From contig NZ_CP089932.1 of NCBI RefSeq assembly GCF_021365465.1, positions 186,001-250,000 on the forward strand: a stretch of 64,000 nt of DNA, in the 5' to 3' direction. The notes under the pieces are model-generated. The model made no database searches, had not been told where the DNA came from, and was given only the letters and a program-made list of their open reading frames with translations. Source of the DNA: Erwinia tracheiphila. Lineage in GTDB: Bacteria; Pseudomonadota; Gammaproteobacteria; Enterobacterales; Enterobacteriaceae. Below are positions 34,608 to 44,989 of this stretch, in pieces. The position numbers and the translations under genes were made by a program. How positions within the stretch are numbered: position 1 is the stretch's first letter; each line of letters begins with the position of its first letter.

Positions 34608-35242
34608 TAGTAAAGGCCATCCAGATATTTTACGCAGAAAACCCATAAAGATATTAAGAGAAAAAATATCATACCAGTTTGCCAAATAAAGGGATCGCTC
34701 CAACGTCTTACAGGTAAAGGAGGAATCTGAATAACATCCTTATCTGGTGTATCCTCTTCTCTTTCTGGAATAGTTTTAATTTCTGGTGAATAGTTTAAAA
34801 GGAGTGAAGTAATTTTCTCATTTTCTCCCAGAGAGTTTTTGACCAGCAGAAGCAAACGGCAAGCATAATTGAAAATTTCCCCTTTACTCTTTGATAGAAT
34901 ATTTTCGATTCTCTCATCTAATGAGATAACCTTGTTATCATAACCATAGAAGTGATAAACTAATGAATTTCTTTCCCATGAAATATCATTGACCTTAAGT
35001 TTCAGGGAAATGTGCTCATCAAGATACCTGCATATAATATGACATAATTCATCACTCAATTGCTCACATTGTCCCTCTGAAATCAGCTCTTTGCTGAATT
35101 GATCAATCAGGCTAATCAATTTGAGCTGGAACTCTGAAAGAGAGGGGATAACGCCATTAAAAGATAGCAGTGTGTCTATAAATACCACGCGGTTGAAATA
35201 TATATCGCTTTTCACCACGCTATCTCCATGATTTCTCCCCAT
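34607..35242 (-). CDS. short DotU/TssL-like tail-anchored protein
   Basis: 211 residues: a helical cytoplasmic domain followed by a single transmembrane helix at 187-207 (TGMIFFLLISLWVFCVKYL) and a three-residue tail. The layout, the helical bundle with FQLKLISLIDQFSKEL and IENILSKSKGEIFNYACRLL, and its pairing with an OmpA-domain gene all fit DotU/IcmH-class (short TssL) proteins, although similarity is remote. It overlaps the glycosyltransferase gene by 31 bases at its start and the OmpA-like gene by one base at its end. It would be a second TssL-like subunit in this locus, beside the full-length one at 54612. Confidence 0.55.
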   Translation of the reverse strand: MGRNHGDSVVKSDIYFNRVVFIDTLLSFNGVIPSLSEFQLKLISLIDQFSKELISEGQCEQLSDELCHIICRYLDEHISLKLKVNDISWERNSLVYHFYGYDNKVISLDERIENILSKSKGEIFNYACRLLLLVKNSLGENEKITSLLLNYSPEIKTIPEREEDTPDKDVIQIPPLPVRRWSDPFIWQTGMIFFLLISLWVFCVKYLDGLY

Positions 35243-36552
35243 CCCTGATCGGAAAGATACGGGCTGATTCTGACGACGCTGGGTTTCAATTCAGGTGATG
35301 TAATAAAATTTAATTTAATTTTTATCTCTTCCTTGTTTTTTTCATTCAATGCTTTTTTTATTTCTTCTTTTTGTAAAACTTTTCTTTCGAGAAGGTTATT
35401 GCTATTACAGTAAACACCAATATGCAGTTTTGAAATTTTTTCAAAAACATCGCTGATTTTGTCCTTGGGTACAGTGATCAGTTTTTTATTCGCGTTGATG
35501 AGATCTTTTCGCCAGTCTTCTTTATCATCGTCAAAATAAGAGCAGCGCTCTTTACTCACGACTTCTGGCCTCACACAACAACGCCTGAAGTCTACTCCCG
35601 CGATTTTTTCGTACTCTCCTAATGAGCGTTTTTCACCAAGAGAATAGAGGGCATTACTGTCAGATTCAGCTTCATCATTTTTTAGTAATATCTTGATCTT
35701 TTCTTTTGACTTACGGTCCCTGTCCCACCATACTTTATCAACTGAACCGACTTTTTTAGCATCATCACTGTGATCGGACCAGATCTTAGGATGGTCGTCT
35801 CTGCCATAAAAATGCCAGAGCAAAATTTCATGCGGATGCCATATATCATAGCCATGTGTGAATGCACGAGCAGCCATCGATATTTCTTCACCCTCGAAAA
35901 ATATTTGAGGATCGTTCGGGACATCAATAACAAAAGAACCCTCGGAAAAAATAAAACCTCCAGCCAGATAACTTCCCCTAATCGGTGTACTGGATTCAAA
36001 ACCAACAGAAGAGAGTTGTAATATACCTTCGCTGGAAAAATTACGATAAACCAGTCGACTGGTAAAAGTCTCTTTTGCACTTTCCTTACCTGGCTGGTAG
36101 CCCGGAGGATACGTTGACAGTACAGGGCTTTCACATTTTTCTTTTAGCTGTGTGTGTAGGGTAACCATTTTTTCATCCCAGTCCTTAATAAAGCGGCAGT
36201 GGGAGTCAATTTGTAGAAAATAGTCTTCTCCTTGATAAAGCTGCTCGCAATTTTTTCTGGCCCAGCACGCCCCTTCACTTAGAAAGTAGTGAATACTTAA
36301 TACTGATATTTGCGTGTTCAGATAATCTAAAATGTACAAGTTATGGTTTTCATGTTTATTTTCCTCGACCAGAGTCATCCCGTTGTCCAGGAAATGATTG
36401 ATATCATTATTATCCTGCCAGCAAATAACTATATTGATAGTATATAATCCTGAAGACATCGCTATCATGTCATGCAGCGTCGGGATAAGTTCAGCATCGC
36501 GATAGCTTGCGATGCTTACGAAAATACTCTGCTTCAAATCCATATGACGCAT
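35212..36552 (-). CDS. GlcNAc-transferase of the Skp1/GT60 type
   Basis: 446 residues, no signal peptide or membrane segment, hence cytoplasmic. GT-A fold features of the GT60 family (the Dictyostelium enzyme that adds GlcNAc to hydroxyproline of Skp1): IFVSIASYRDAELIPTLHD at the start, EGACWARKNCEQLYQGEDY, the metal-binding DSHCRF (Asp116-His118), LSTYPPGY, IRGSYLAGGFIF, and IFFEGEEISMAARAFTHGYD then HPHEILLWHFYGR. The C-terminal 100 residues are Lys/Glu-rich. AGGA precedes ATG 36552. It lies between a fimbrial adhesin and T6SS membrane components in one operon. It may glycosylate a protein of this locus in the cytoplasm; donor and acceptor are unknown. Confidence 0.83.
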   Translation of the reverse strand: MRHMDLKQSIFVSIASYRDAELIPTLHDMIAMSSGLYTINIVICWQDNNDINHFLDNGMTLVEENKHENHNLYILDYLNTQISVLSIHYFLSEGACWARKNCEQLYQGEDYFLQIDSHCRFIKDWDEKMVTLHTQLKEKCESPVLSTYPPGYQPGKESAKETFTSRLVYRNFSSEGILQLSSVGFESSTPIRGSYLAGGFIFSEGSFVIDVPNDPQIFFEGEEISMAARAFTHGYDIWHPHEILLWHFYGRDDHPKIWSDHSDDAKKVGSVDKVWWDRDRKSKEKIKILLKNDEAESDSNALYSLGEKRSLGEYEKIAGVDFRRCCVRPEVVSKERCSYFDDDKEDWRKDLINANKKLITVPKDKISDVFEKISKLHIGVYCNSNNLLERKVLQKEEIKKALNEKNKEEIKIKLNFITSPELKPSVVRISPYLSDQGWGEIMEIAW

Positions 36553-36574
36553 ATCATCCTTAGATAATGAGAGA

Positions 36575-37576
36575 TTAATTTAGCTGCAATAAAATCTCTG
36601 CGCTTGCGGTAAACTTGCCATGCTGTGGTCTTGTTTTACCTGAGCCAGTATTGACGAGTTTTGCTATCCAGTTAAACTGCGCAGCAACTCCGCTGGCAAC
36701 CGTGTCGGATTTTTCAAGTGTAGTGCCATTTAAGATCATCAGGCTGCCGCTACTGTTATATATTTCAATACCCAACTGATTGTCACTGTTACCGCTTGCA
36801 TCTGTGACCCGAATATATTTACTGTCAGTGGAGCTTGTCGATGATGAAATAGAGGCCTGTGCTGAATAGGTACCGTAATCTGTTTTGCAGGTAAGTCCAA
36901 AATCAAGCGGTTTTTCAACACCACCGCTCTTAAGCATTGCGTGTGTTACCGTCGAAAAATCAATGGTTTTACTTGAATCGAGCGTGCAGGCTGGCGTGCT
37001 GATAATCTTAATTTGATTAATATTTAGTGTTACCGGACGGGTTGCCTCACTCATTATCCACTCATAGGCAAGCGGGCCAGCATTAAGTACAACATTGTCG
37101 GAGGAATCGGATAGTGATAACGTATCCGATGTTTTGAAAAATTGCAGGCGGTAATAACTCCCTGTCGACCAGTCCCAGGTTCCTATTGGTTCATTATTTT
37201 CAAAAGCAACGGTGGATTCATTTGGATAATAGGCAAATCCTTTGGCAGTAGCAGAACGATAATGTACTTTTACACCAATACCCTCAACATTCGTTTTGTA
37301 TAGTCTGGTTGCCACGGTTTCGCTTAAACCCACTAAACTTCGCCCTATGGGCGTGCCAGCCGGACACTCATCGTATCCGATATTTGACAACGTTGATGTT
37401 GTAAAGACACCGTTAGCAATAGGGTTTGTAGTATCGGCAACGGCATCTGCACTAATTGTAATCGTCTCGGCAGGTAGCGTGAGCGTTGTAAAGGCTCCCC
37501 TGGCGAGGGTGCATTGTGCCGCCGCATTTGAAGCGAGCAGCGCACTTGATAATAAAAATATAACCTTCCGTAGCAT
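36575..37576 (-). CDS. two-domain fimbrial (tip) adhesin
   Basis: 333 residues with signal peptide LRKVIFLLSSALLASNAAAQ. Too long for a simple pilin. The N-terminal half (about 20-200) is a beta-rich unique region with two Cys (QCTL and YDECP), and the C-terminal half has a pilin-like domain: ISTPACTLDSSKTIDF, DFGLTCKTDYGTYSAQASIS, and the final donor-strand-type ending ASAEILLQLN. This is the architecture of chaperone-usher tip adhesins (FimH class). It is separated from the chaperone-usher genes (44990-49771) by tssA, tssG, tssF and clpV and lies on the opposite strand, 5 bases downstream of tssA, so it is transcribed with T6SS genes. Confidence 0.75.
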   Translation of the reverse strand: MLRKVIFLLSSALLASNAAAQCTLARGAFTTLTLPAETITISADAVADTTNPIANGVFTTSTLSNIGYDECPAGTPIGRSLVGLSETVATRLYKTNVEGIGVKVHYRSATAKGFAYYPNESTVAFENNEPIGTWDWSTGSYYRLQFFKTSDTLSLSDSSDNVVLNAGPLAYEWIMSEATRPVTLNINQIKIISTPACTLDSSKTIDFSTVTHAMLKSGGVEKPLDFGLTCKTDYGTYSAQASISSSTSSTDSKYIRVTDASGNSDNQLGIEIYNSSGSLMILNGTTLEKSDTVASGVAAQFNWIAKLVNTGSGKTRPQHGKFTASAEILLQLN

Positions 37577-37581
37577 ATTTA

Positions 37582-38643
37582 TTACTCCTTATCTGGATTC
37601 ATTTTTTCTATCATCTCTGCAGGTAATATTTTCAGTAATTCTGAAAAACTTTTACCTACGGTTGATTCTGCAAATGCTAATAATGGAATGACTGGACTGC
37701 TTGGTTCCATTTTTGTGAACCATGTCCTTATTTCACGGAGTTTTGATAGTGCATCGGAACGGGTTTCGATTCCTTTAGAGGCTGCGGCACGGGACGGCGG
37801 AGTGACTGGCTTTTCCAAAGGGGGAGTTGTGTCATCTATTGATTCAGCCGCTAAAAAGACAGATTCTGAGGGTGCTTTTTCGGCTGGCACAGGTTCAGCC
37901 TGTGCCAGCGGCTGTGAAGACACGTTACTAAATAAATCCAGCAATGGCCCGATGTGGGAAAACTCGGGGGCATCATGGCCCAATGAATCAACCAGCAACG
38001 CTTTAATTTCTTTAAGACATAATCCCGCGGCACTCAGCGAATAAATTGTCTTATTTTCCTGCTCATCCCATTCAAGCAGCAGTGCTGAAATAACTGATTC
38101 AGGCAATGCCCCCTCTTCGCGTGGGGAAGCATGTGCTTTTTCAAAATCTTTGACAGCGATCTGTAAACCGGCTGCTTTAGGCAATGTCTGGTTACGGATA
38201 TCGCTCAACAAACCGTTAACATCTTCTAATTCAGAAAATGCATTGGCCCTGAGAAGTGGATCGAATTCGCCTTCATCGAGAAGTTGTGGATGAAGATCCT
38301 CTGGAAACGTCACCAGCAAATAACGTAATGCTTCAAGTCCTTCATGAATTGCAGCCAGGCCGGTTTGGCGAAGACGACAGCGAATCAACGCGATAAACAG
38401 GCGAATATCTTTGCTTTTTTGCAGCATGGACAAACATTCGCGCTCAATTTCTGCCCAGTTAATCGGTTCAGCGGCCTCGACAAAGTTGCCATACTCGACA
38501 CCCAGGCGTGGCTGTAACTTTGATTGCAACATAATGAAGCTGGCATCGTAGTCCAGATTCTCACCACAGGGATTCTCGTCACCCATTTTTTCACACAGGT
38601 GCTGATAATAATTACTTAACTGCTTTATGTTTACTTCAGCCAC
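37582..38643 (-). CDS. tssA: T6SS protein TssA (ImpA N-terminal domain)
   Basis: 353 residues. N-terminal ImpA_N domain about 15-130: NPCGENLDYDASFIMLQSKL, EPINWAEIERECLSMLQKSK, DIRLFIALIRCRLRQTGLAA, GLEALRYLLVTFPEDLHP. Middle part is a low-complexity linker (about 240-290, Pro/Ala/Glu/Ser), then a C-terminal helical segment SDALSKLREIRTWFTKMEPS. TssA proteins prime baseplate and sheath assembly and can cap the distal tail end. It follows tssG by 77 bases and precedes the adhesin by 5 bases. Confidence 0.9.
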   Translation of the reverse strand: MAEVNIKQLSNYYQHLCEKMGDENPCGENLDYDASFIMLQSKLQPRLGVEYGNFVEAAEPINWAEIERECLSMLQKSKDIRLFIALIRCRLRQTGLAAIHEGLEALRYLLVTFPEDLHPQLLDEGEFDPLLRANAFSELEDVNGLLSDIRNQTLPKAAGLQIAVKDFEKAHASPREEGALPESVISALLLEWDEQENKTIYSLSAAGLCLKEIKALLVDSLGHDAPEFSHIGPLLDLFSNVSSQPLAQAEPVPAEKAPSESVFLAAESIDDTTPPLEKPVTPPSRAAASKGIETRSDALSKLREIRTWFTKMEPSSPVIPLLAFAESTVGKSFSELLKILPAEMIEKMNPDKE

Positions 38644-38720
38644 GGTTCCATCCTTTTAATAAAAGCTGGCTGTTAAAAAGTCATCCCTGCCAGTTTGTTA
38701 AATCATTGTCTGGATCAATT

Positions 38721-39749
38721 TTATTGATGTAGCTCAGGTTCAAAACTCATCCCGTAAACAGGAACATCGGTTTCAGCCCTTTCAAGCCAGGTGGCATACC
38801 CGAGTTGATGTGCGCCTCCCAATGTGGCACGAGGCACTTCGCTGGCGGCCAGCATCAGTTGTGTATCCCAGGCGTATTCATAACCGATAAAGTTTCTCAC
38901 CCATTCGCGCAGGACGGGGAGATCCTGTCCCCATGGGCTAAAGCGCATGTACTGTTGAAGCGTTAAGGGGCCAAGAACAAGTTTAAATTTATGCTGCCGA
39001 TCTTTTACTGTGTCACCGAGAATTGCGCCGTCTCCCAGCAACAGAGCACCATAATTATTCTCTCCAAGAATGGAGCGATCTTGTGGGGAAAGTAAAATCC
39101 ACTGGCTGGCATATTCTTCCATCTCGGCGGGCACTTCAAAATAATATTGTAGCGCACCAAGAAGCCCATCCGGATTTCGCGCTTCACGCACCAAATGCGC
39201 AGAAGAAGCAAGACGAGCATGTGCTGGCAGAATATTGCTATCTAACTCCTGCGGGTCCATACCCGCCAGGCTGGCGACGTAGAAGGAAAATCGTTCATCA
39301 TCAGTACGATCGAGCGATGCAGTATCCTGTGCCACATACCATGCACGGTAAAACAGTGAGAGCGCACGGTGGTGGAAAATATCGATAAAATCCACCATCG
39401 TTCGATCATGCAGTTCTGTGCGTGAATAAATCTGTTCCGAGAGATGCAGTGGCATAGCCCCTTGAGGTCCCCAAATTCCCAGACCAAATAGCTGTAGCCT
39501 GGTTTTATCCTCATCGGTATCAACACGCGCTATTTCACGGGGGGAAAAGATCATCGTTGCCGCCTGCCCAAGACGATATTTTTCCTGTGAAGGCAAGGTT
39601 GCTAAACCTGGCAGTGGCGAGCCGTGATTTTTTGCAGCAATAGCCCGCATCAGGCTGATAAATCCAGCATCCCACGGACGTTCTTTATTAAACCAGGCGT
39701 CCAGTGTAGGGGGCGTTTTTGTTATGGTGACCGGTTTATGAGGCATCAC
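38721..39749 (-). CDS. tssG: T6SS baseplate protein TssG
   Basis: 342 residues, the usual size. Family blocks: RLGQAATMIFSPREIARVD, LFGLGIWGPQGAMPLHLSE, MVDFIDIFHHRALSLFYRAW, and GDTVKDRQHKFKLVLGPLTL near the C-terminus. TssG forms the baseplate wedge with TssF, TssE and TssK. Its start overlaps the tssF stop by 4 bases (ATGA-type coupling). No tssE is recognisable between tssF and tssG or elsewhere in the window. Confidence 0.92.
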   Translation of the reverse strand: MMPHKPVTITKTPPTLDAWFNKERPWDAGFISLMRAIAAKNHGSPLPGLATLPSQEKYRLGQAATMIFSPREIARVDTDEDKTRLQLFGLGIWGPQGAMPLHLSEQIYSRTELHDRTMVDFIDIFHHRALSLFYRAWYVAQDTASLDRTDDERFSFYVASLAGMDPQELDSNILPAHARLASSAHLVREARNPDGLLGALQYYFEVPAEMEEYASQWILLSPQDRSILGENNYGALLLGDGAILGDTVKDRQHKFKLVLGPLTLQQYMRFSPWGQDLPVLREWVRNFIGYEYAWDTQLMLAASEVPRATLGGAHQLGYATWLERAETDVPVYGMSFEPELHQ

Positions 39750-41623
39750 AATGCCCCTCTTTTACCCGGACGCCCTTGCCAGCTGGCGACCAGCCCCCTT
39801 TGCATCGAGTGAAGTTGAGTCTCAGTAAATACATTGATTGCCGCGTGACGGGATAAATAATTTTCCATAATCAGCCCAAATAAGTAGGGACTCATACCTG
39901 AGAAGCCCTCTTCATCTACCGTTAAAGTACACCGCACGCCGCGGCCATAAACCAGTAATCCATCACCTGGCAGCCTGCGCGTTACAGGTTCACTCTTGCA
40001 GCCAATCAGGCTGTTGACCTGGCTGATTGATTCATTATCAGAGCTGTTAAGAAACAAACGCAGCATGTTTCGCAGGGATTCTCCGCCCAAACTGTGTTCC
40101 ATATCGGAGAGTGGCAAATAGTTGAAACTCAGTTGGCGGATAAGGCGCCAGGCCGACTCGCCAATGGCAAAAGGTGCGCGTGGTGCGCTGGGCTTACATA
40201 TAAAAGTGGCTCCTGAAATGGGGACTGCGTCGCTCATCGAAAGGTCATAGCTACTGTTTCTGGAAATCAAACGCGGAAGGTCTCTGTTGGTTACCATTGC
40301 CTCAACCGTCAAGTACCGGATGTGATCGGAATAGGGCGCTTCCTGCTGATCAACAAGGGAGACAAAGACCTCAGTACCCAGATAAGGCGTTCGCGTGTCA
40401 TATTTTCTCTTGGTGACTTCTTTTGTTCTTGCTTCTCGCTGAATAGAAAAGTACCGACCAAAATTGCCATAATCACAATGTCGCGTCTGATACAGTGGGT
40501 TGAAGACAATCTCATCACTTCTTTCTGCCTGCTGCCCCAGTACCTTATTAACCGAAAATATTTCGAAATCCATTGGCCTGCTACGATCTGGAACGACATG
40601 AAAAGAATTCAATGCCCTGTTAATTTCAATTCTGTCTACGACTTTAGAAAAGAGATTAATGACCGGAGTGCAAAAGAGGAGAAATCTCGAAGGGTCGACG
40701 TGACCGATCAGATGCTGTGGCAGGCGATCCAGCAAAATGATCAACTCTGCCTCATTGGAATGATTGTTTCTGAATCCCTGTTCCAATTGGGTCAAGGTAA
40801 AGAAATAAAAACGTTGGCGGCAGGCGAAATATTCATGAATCAGGTTGTGACCGTGAAACATGTTCCATGCCATCGGAAGTAATGTTTGATCGGGTTTTAG
40901 CCCTTCGAAAGCAAGTGGTTTTTGGTTAACGATGACATCCTGCTCTTTTGTCCCGCCGGAGCGGATGATCATTGCCACATTACTGGTATGAACCAGTTCA
41001 AAGATATGAGAAACGACGACCTCGTCACCGTCAATGTAGAGCGGTAATTCTTGCAGCCCTTGCAACTGTGAAAACGTTTGATCGTTCTGAAGCTGCAATT
41101 TGATACGTAATGCCCCCTTAAGTTTCGAATTCGATATACGGTATCTCTCCAGGTTCGGCAGGTCAGGAGGAATTGAGGTCAGGCGAGCTTCCGTTATTTT
41201 AATGGGCCAAAGTGTAACTTCCTGACTATTGCGAAATTCACAGCGTGAATTCTCTCCGGGCAAGATTTTTGTATAAAATGCGCTATTTTTAGGAACCCGA
41301 TAACCGCGTGTCAGGTCGCCTTCTTTCAGATTCGGCGTTAACTGGACAACACCCATTGACGGTGTTGGCGAATTATAGTTTGGATAGACAATATCCAGGA
41401 GGCGCTGAGTGAAATTGGGAAACTCAGCATCCAGTTTAATCTGTGTTCTTGCGGATAAAAAACAAAAAGCTTCGATTAAACGCTCAACATAGGGATCTGC
41501 AACTTCAATGCCTTGCATACCCAGGCGGGCAGCGATTTTAGGATGTTTAATCGCAAACTCGTGTGACATTTCCTTCATAAAAATGAGTTCACGATTATAG
41601 TAATCTAAAAATTTATAATCCAA
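39746..41623 (-). CDS. tssF: T6SS baseplate protein TssF
   Basis: 625 residues (TssF about 590-630). Starts MDYKFLDYYNRELIFMKEMSH, the standard TssF opening, with YVERLIEAFCFLSARTQIKL, FPNFTQRLLDIVYPNYNSPTP, and at the end VRCTLTVDEEGFSGMSPYLF and VNVFTETQLHS-type LSRHAAINVFTETQL. First gene of the minus arm, start 601 bases from the divergent clpV. Wedge component of the baseplate, two copies per TssG. Intact. Confidence 0.94.
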   Translation of the reverse strand: MDYKFLDYYNRELIFMKEMSHEFAIKHPKIAARLGMQGIEVADPYVERLIEAFCFLSARTQIKLDAEFPNFTQRLLDIVYPNYNSPTPSMGVVQLTPNLKEGDLTRGYRVPKNSAFYTKILPGENSRCEFRNSQEVTLWPIKITEARLTSIPPDLPNLERYRISNSKLKGALRIKLQLQNDQTFSQLQGLQELPLYIDGDEVVVSHIFELVHTSNVAMIIRSGGTKEQDVIVNQKPLAFEGLKPDQTLLPMAWNMFHGHNLIHEYFACRQRFYFFTLTQLEQGFRNNHSNEAELIILLDRLPQHLIGHVDPSRFLLFCTPVINLFSKVVDRIEINRALNSFHVVPDRSRPMDFEIFSVNKVLGQQAERSDEIVFNPLYQTRHCDYGNFGRYFSIQREARTKEVTKRKYDTRTPYLGTEVFVSLVDQQEAPYSDHIRYLTVEAMVTNRDLPRLISRNSSYDLSMSDAVPISGATFICKPSAPRAPFAIGESAWRLIRQLSFNYLPLSDMEHSLGGESLRNMLRLFLNSSDNESISQVNSLIGCKSEPVTRRLPGDGLLVYGRGVRCTLTVDEEGFSGMSPYLFGLIMENYLSRHAAINVFTETQLHSMQRGLVASWQGRPGKRGAL

Positions 41624-42224
41624 AGGAATACCCTATTAATTTAATATATTACTAATCTGCTTTCGGTTATTTTGGGATTTTTTAAGCTATTGCTGTGGGC
41701 CTGATAACAACAGGGTAATACCCATTATTCGTAAACGTCAGGAGACTTGGAAGGCAGGAATAGATCGGAAGGTAATGACCTTACCAGAACGTTCAATCCT
41801 TGAAAGCATCCTGATATACGTAGGTGTAGAACTATCTCACAGAAATTAATACTTAAGAGATAAGAAAAATACAATTTTCACACAAGCCCTTAGTTGATTA
41901 TTGCACTTCTCTTTTCTATGCCTCGACTTTATATCATATTCATTTCGACGACTCAATCGGAAGATTATTGTATTACTTCTGTTTTTCGGGGACTGTCGTT
42001 CTATTTATGTAACTAACTCATTAATAATAATGAATTTATTTCCATTTATAATTAAATTAAGAATTTAACCCGGTCATTAATCCTAAAAATTAATAAAAGA
42101 CGATTCTGTGATTTGTGTTTGTGTAGTCTTCGCGGCATAATAGTAGACGGTAAATTGATAAGTAAAAAGTAAAAAGTAAAACGGACTATCTACACAAAAG
42201 CCCAAAGGAATTGGACTATTAGTT
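41624..42224. other. divergent promoter region between the two T6SS arms
   Basis: 601 AT-rich bases with no supported gene. It should contain the promoters of tssF (minus) and clpV (plus). Near 42160-42180 there is a short AAAAGT tandem repeat. I saw no convincing sigma-54 -24/-12 element. Confidence 0.6.
42113..42141 (+). promoter_or_regulatory. candidate sigma-70 promoter of clpV
   Basis: TTGTGT (42113-42118), 17-base spacer, CATAAT (42136-42141), about 80 bases before the clpV start. Moderate match by eye. Confidence 0.4.
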
Positions 42225-44915
42225 ATGACTATTACCCGGCAAAATTTATTTGGAAAACTGGACGTAACATTGTTCAGAAGTATTGAAAGTGCAACAACAA
42301 TTTGTAAGTTGCGTGGTAATCCTTACGTAGAGCTGGTTCATTGGCTCAATCAACTCTGGCAACAGGATGAAAGTGATTTTCGCATTATCATGCGTCATTT
42401 CGACGTCGATATTGAACTTCTTGAACGAGGATTCGCGCAGGCATTAACGCGTCTACCTTCTGGCGCAAGTAGTATTTCTGATTTCTCCTACCACATTGAA
42501 CTGGCGATTGAACGAGCCTGGATATATGCCAGTCTTGAATGCTATGAAGGCCGTATTCGCAGCGGACATTTGCTGATTGCGATGTTGACAACAATGGAGT
42601 TGCGTCGCGCTTTATTTGATATTTCTTCTGCTTTTGAACGCATTTCACTTGAGCATTTAACGAATGATTTTAGTTATATCACTCAGGCTTCTGTCGAAGT
42701 CAGTGAAGTTGCAAATGATGGCAGCACGCCAGGAGAGGGGGCGATACCAGGTGAAGCCAGCAATGCGTTAGGAGCACAAAAGACGGGTGCGGGCCTGGCG
42801 CAATACACAACGGATCTTACCGCGTTGGCTCGTGAGGGTAAGATCGATCCTGTTCTGGGTCGTGATCACGAAATTAACACGATGATCGATATACTGCTGC
42901 GTCGTCGCCAGAACAACCCCCTGCTAACAGGTGAGGCGGGCGTAGGGAAAACCGCTGTGGTTGAAGGACTGGCTCAATCGATTGTCGCAGGGAAAGTTCC
43001 CCCAGTGCTTTCAAAAGTGCGTCTTTTAACACTTGACGTCGTCGCGCTTTCTGCTGGTGCCAGTATGAAAGGTGAGTTTGAAGCAAGGCTGAAATCGGTG
43101 CTTGAAGAAGCGGTGGCATCACCACAACCCGTCATCTTATTTATTGATGAGGTTCACACATTGGTGGGGGCAGGGGGAGCGGCGGGAACCGGAGATGCAG
43201 CTAACTTGCTCAAGCCTGCCCTGGCAAGGGGGCAGCTGCGTACCATTGGAGCAACAACGTGGGGAGAATTTAAGCGTCATATTGAAAAAGATCCTGCGCT
43301 GACTCGCCGCTTTCAGGTATTACAAATCAATGAACCTGATGAAAAAATGTCAATTTCAATGCTTCGTGGCCTGATACCCATGCTTGAGAAGCATCACGGT
43401 GTCTGGATTACGGATGAAGCTATACAGGCTGCCGTTCGCTTATCGCACCGCTATATACCTGCCCGCCAGTTACCTGATAAAGCGATAAGCCTGCTGGATA
43501 CGGCTTGCGCCAGAGTCGCGGTTGCCCAGCATGCTCCTCCTGGTGAATTACAGATCCTTAAGTTTCAGGCAGAAACTGCGCAAACGGAGCTGTCCTTGGT
43601 TGAGAAAGCGCTGCATTTTGGTAAAGGCGAAAATGATCGTTCTAAATCACTGCAGGAACATATAGCGCTACAAACAGAAAAAGCTGCGCTACTTGATAAA
43701 CGCTGGCAGCAGGAAAAAGAGATTGTTTCTTCGATTATTGCCGTCAGGCAGGAGCTGGAGATTTTGATTGCACAGGATGCACCTGATCGTGATGCTATCT
43801 CTGAGTTACAGAGCAAACTTTCTTTATTAGAGGCCAGTTTGTTGGATATCCGCCAGGAAAAGCCAATGGTCATGGCTGAAGTCAACGCTGATGTTATCGC
43901 CAGTATTGTGGCTGACTGGACGGGTATTCCTGTCGGCCAGATGATGAAAGACGACATTCGCGCGGTGCTTGAATTACCCCAAAGGCTGACAGAACGAGTT
44001 ATTGGCCAAGAATTTGCGCTTAATCAGGTGAGTGAAAGTATTCAGACTGCTCGTGCGGGACTGGCCGATCCGAAAAAGCCAATTGGTGTCTTTATGTTAG
44101 TTGGCCCGTCGGGCGTAGGTAAAACTGAAACGGCATTAGCTATAGCCGAGCAACTTTATGGTGGGGAGCAAAACCTTATCACCATCAATATGAGTGAATA
44201 CCAGGAAGCTCACACGGTTTCTTCCTTGAAGGGCTCGCCACCGGGTTATGTCGGTTATGGCGAAGGGGGGGTGTTGACAGAGGCTGTTCGCCGCAAACCC
44301 TACAGCGTCATATTACTTGATGAAATTGAAAAGGCGCACCCCGATGTTCATGAGCTATTTTTCCAGGTGTTTGATAAAGGAAGCATGGAGGATGGTGAAG
44401 GACGACAGATTGATTTTAAAAACACCATCTTGCTGCTGACCAGCAATGCTGGCAGTGAAATGATGAGCAGTCTGTTTGCAGATCCAGATACTGCTCCGGA
44501 TGCAGCAAGTCTGAAAAAAATGCTACAGCCCGAATTGCTCAAAGTTTTTCCGGCGGCATTTTTGGGCAGATTGGGTGTAGTGCCATACGTTCCATTACAC
44601 CCGGAATCATTACAGCACATTGTCCGACTTCATCTTGACAGGCTGGGTGCTCGTCTGCTGGAGCAGCATGATGCTCATTTAAGTTACAAAGATAAATTAG
44701 TTCATTTTATTGTTGAACAATGTCCGGTGGCAGAAACCGGTGCGAGGATGTTAATCCGTTTTATCGAGCAAAATATTGTTCCTGAAATGGGGCGTCATAT
44801 CTTGAGCAGTGAAATTCCAATAGCGGGACAAACAGTTGAAGTAGATGTAGACAAAGAGAACAGGATCAATATTGTGTTCAATAAAAGGAGGTTAAAAAAA
44901 AGCAATAAAAATTGA
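42225..44915 (+). CDS. clpV: T6SS ATPase ClpV (TssH)
   Basis: 896 residues; AAA+ disaggregase of the Hsp100/ClpB class that recycles the contracted TssB/TssC sheath. N-terminal domain 1-160, then AAA1 with Walker [10 protein letters not shown] (from residue 236) and [16 protein letters not shown], a middle coiled domain about 410-530, AAA2 with Walker [10 protein letters not shown] (from about 627), [20 protein letters not shown], and LLTSNAGSE. Ends Lys/Arg-rich. First gene of the plus arm. Between clpV and tssB, where these are often near neighbours, a fimbrial operon of 5 kb is inserted. Confidence 0.96.
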   Translation: MTITRQNLFGKLDVTLFRSIESATTICKLRGNPYVELVHWLNQLWQQDESDFRIIMRHFDVDIELLERGFAQALTRLPSGASSISDFSYHIELAIERAWIYASLECYEGRIRSGHLLIAMLTTMELRRALFDISSAFERISLEHLTNDFSYITQASVEVSEVANDGSTPGEGAIPGEASNALGAQKTGAGLAQYTTDLTALAREGKIDPVLGRDHEINTMIDILLRRRQNNPLLTGEAGVGKTAVVEGLAQSIVAGKVPPVLSKVRLLTLDVVALSAGASMKGEFEARLKSVLEEAVASPQPVILFIDEVHTLVGAGGAAGTGDAANLLKPALARGQLRTIGATTWGEFKRHIEKDPALTRRFQVLQINEPDEKMSISMLRGLIPMLEKHHGVWITDEAIQAAVRLSHRYIPARQLPDKAISLLDTACARVAVAQHAPPGELQILKFQAETAQTELSLVEKALHFGKGENDRSKSLQEHIALQTEKAALLDKRWQQEKEIVSSIIAVRQELEILIAQDAPDRDAISELQSKLSLLEASLLDIRQEKPMVMAEVNADVIASIVADWTGIPVGQMMKDDIRAVLELPQRLTERVIGQEFALNQVSESIQTARAGLADPKKPIGVFMLVGPSGVGKTETALAIAEQLYGGEQNLITINMSEYQEAHTVSSLKGSPPGYVGYGEGGVLTEAVRRKPYSVILLDEIEKAHPDVHELFFQVFDKGSMEDGEGRQIDFKNTILLLTSNAGSEMMSSLFADPDTAPDAASLKKMLQPELLKVFPAAFLGRLGVVPYVPLHPESLQHIVRLHLDRLGARLLEQHDAHLSYKDKLVHFIVEQCPVAETGARMLIRFIEQNIVPEMGRHILSSEIPIAGQTVEVDVDKENRINIVFNKRRLKKSNKN

Positions 44916-44989
44916 TGAGTAGCAATGGAAATAGCAGACGCTAAACGTTAGCTAGATGCAACTAATTTATTTTATAAACAGGAAATTTT

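Noticed and set aside
41624..42224. Sigma-54 promoter for the T6SS arms
   Set aside because: No GG-N10-GC element with acceptable flanking bases was found by eye.
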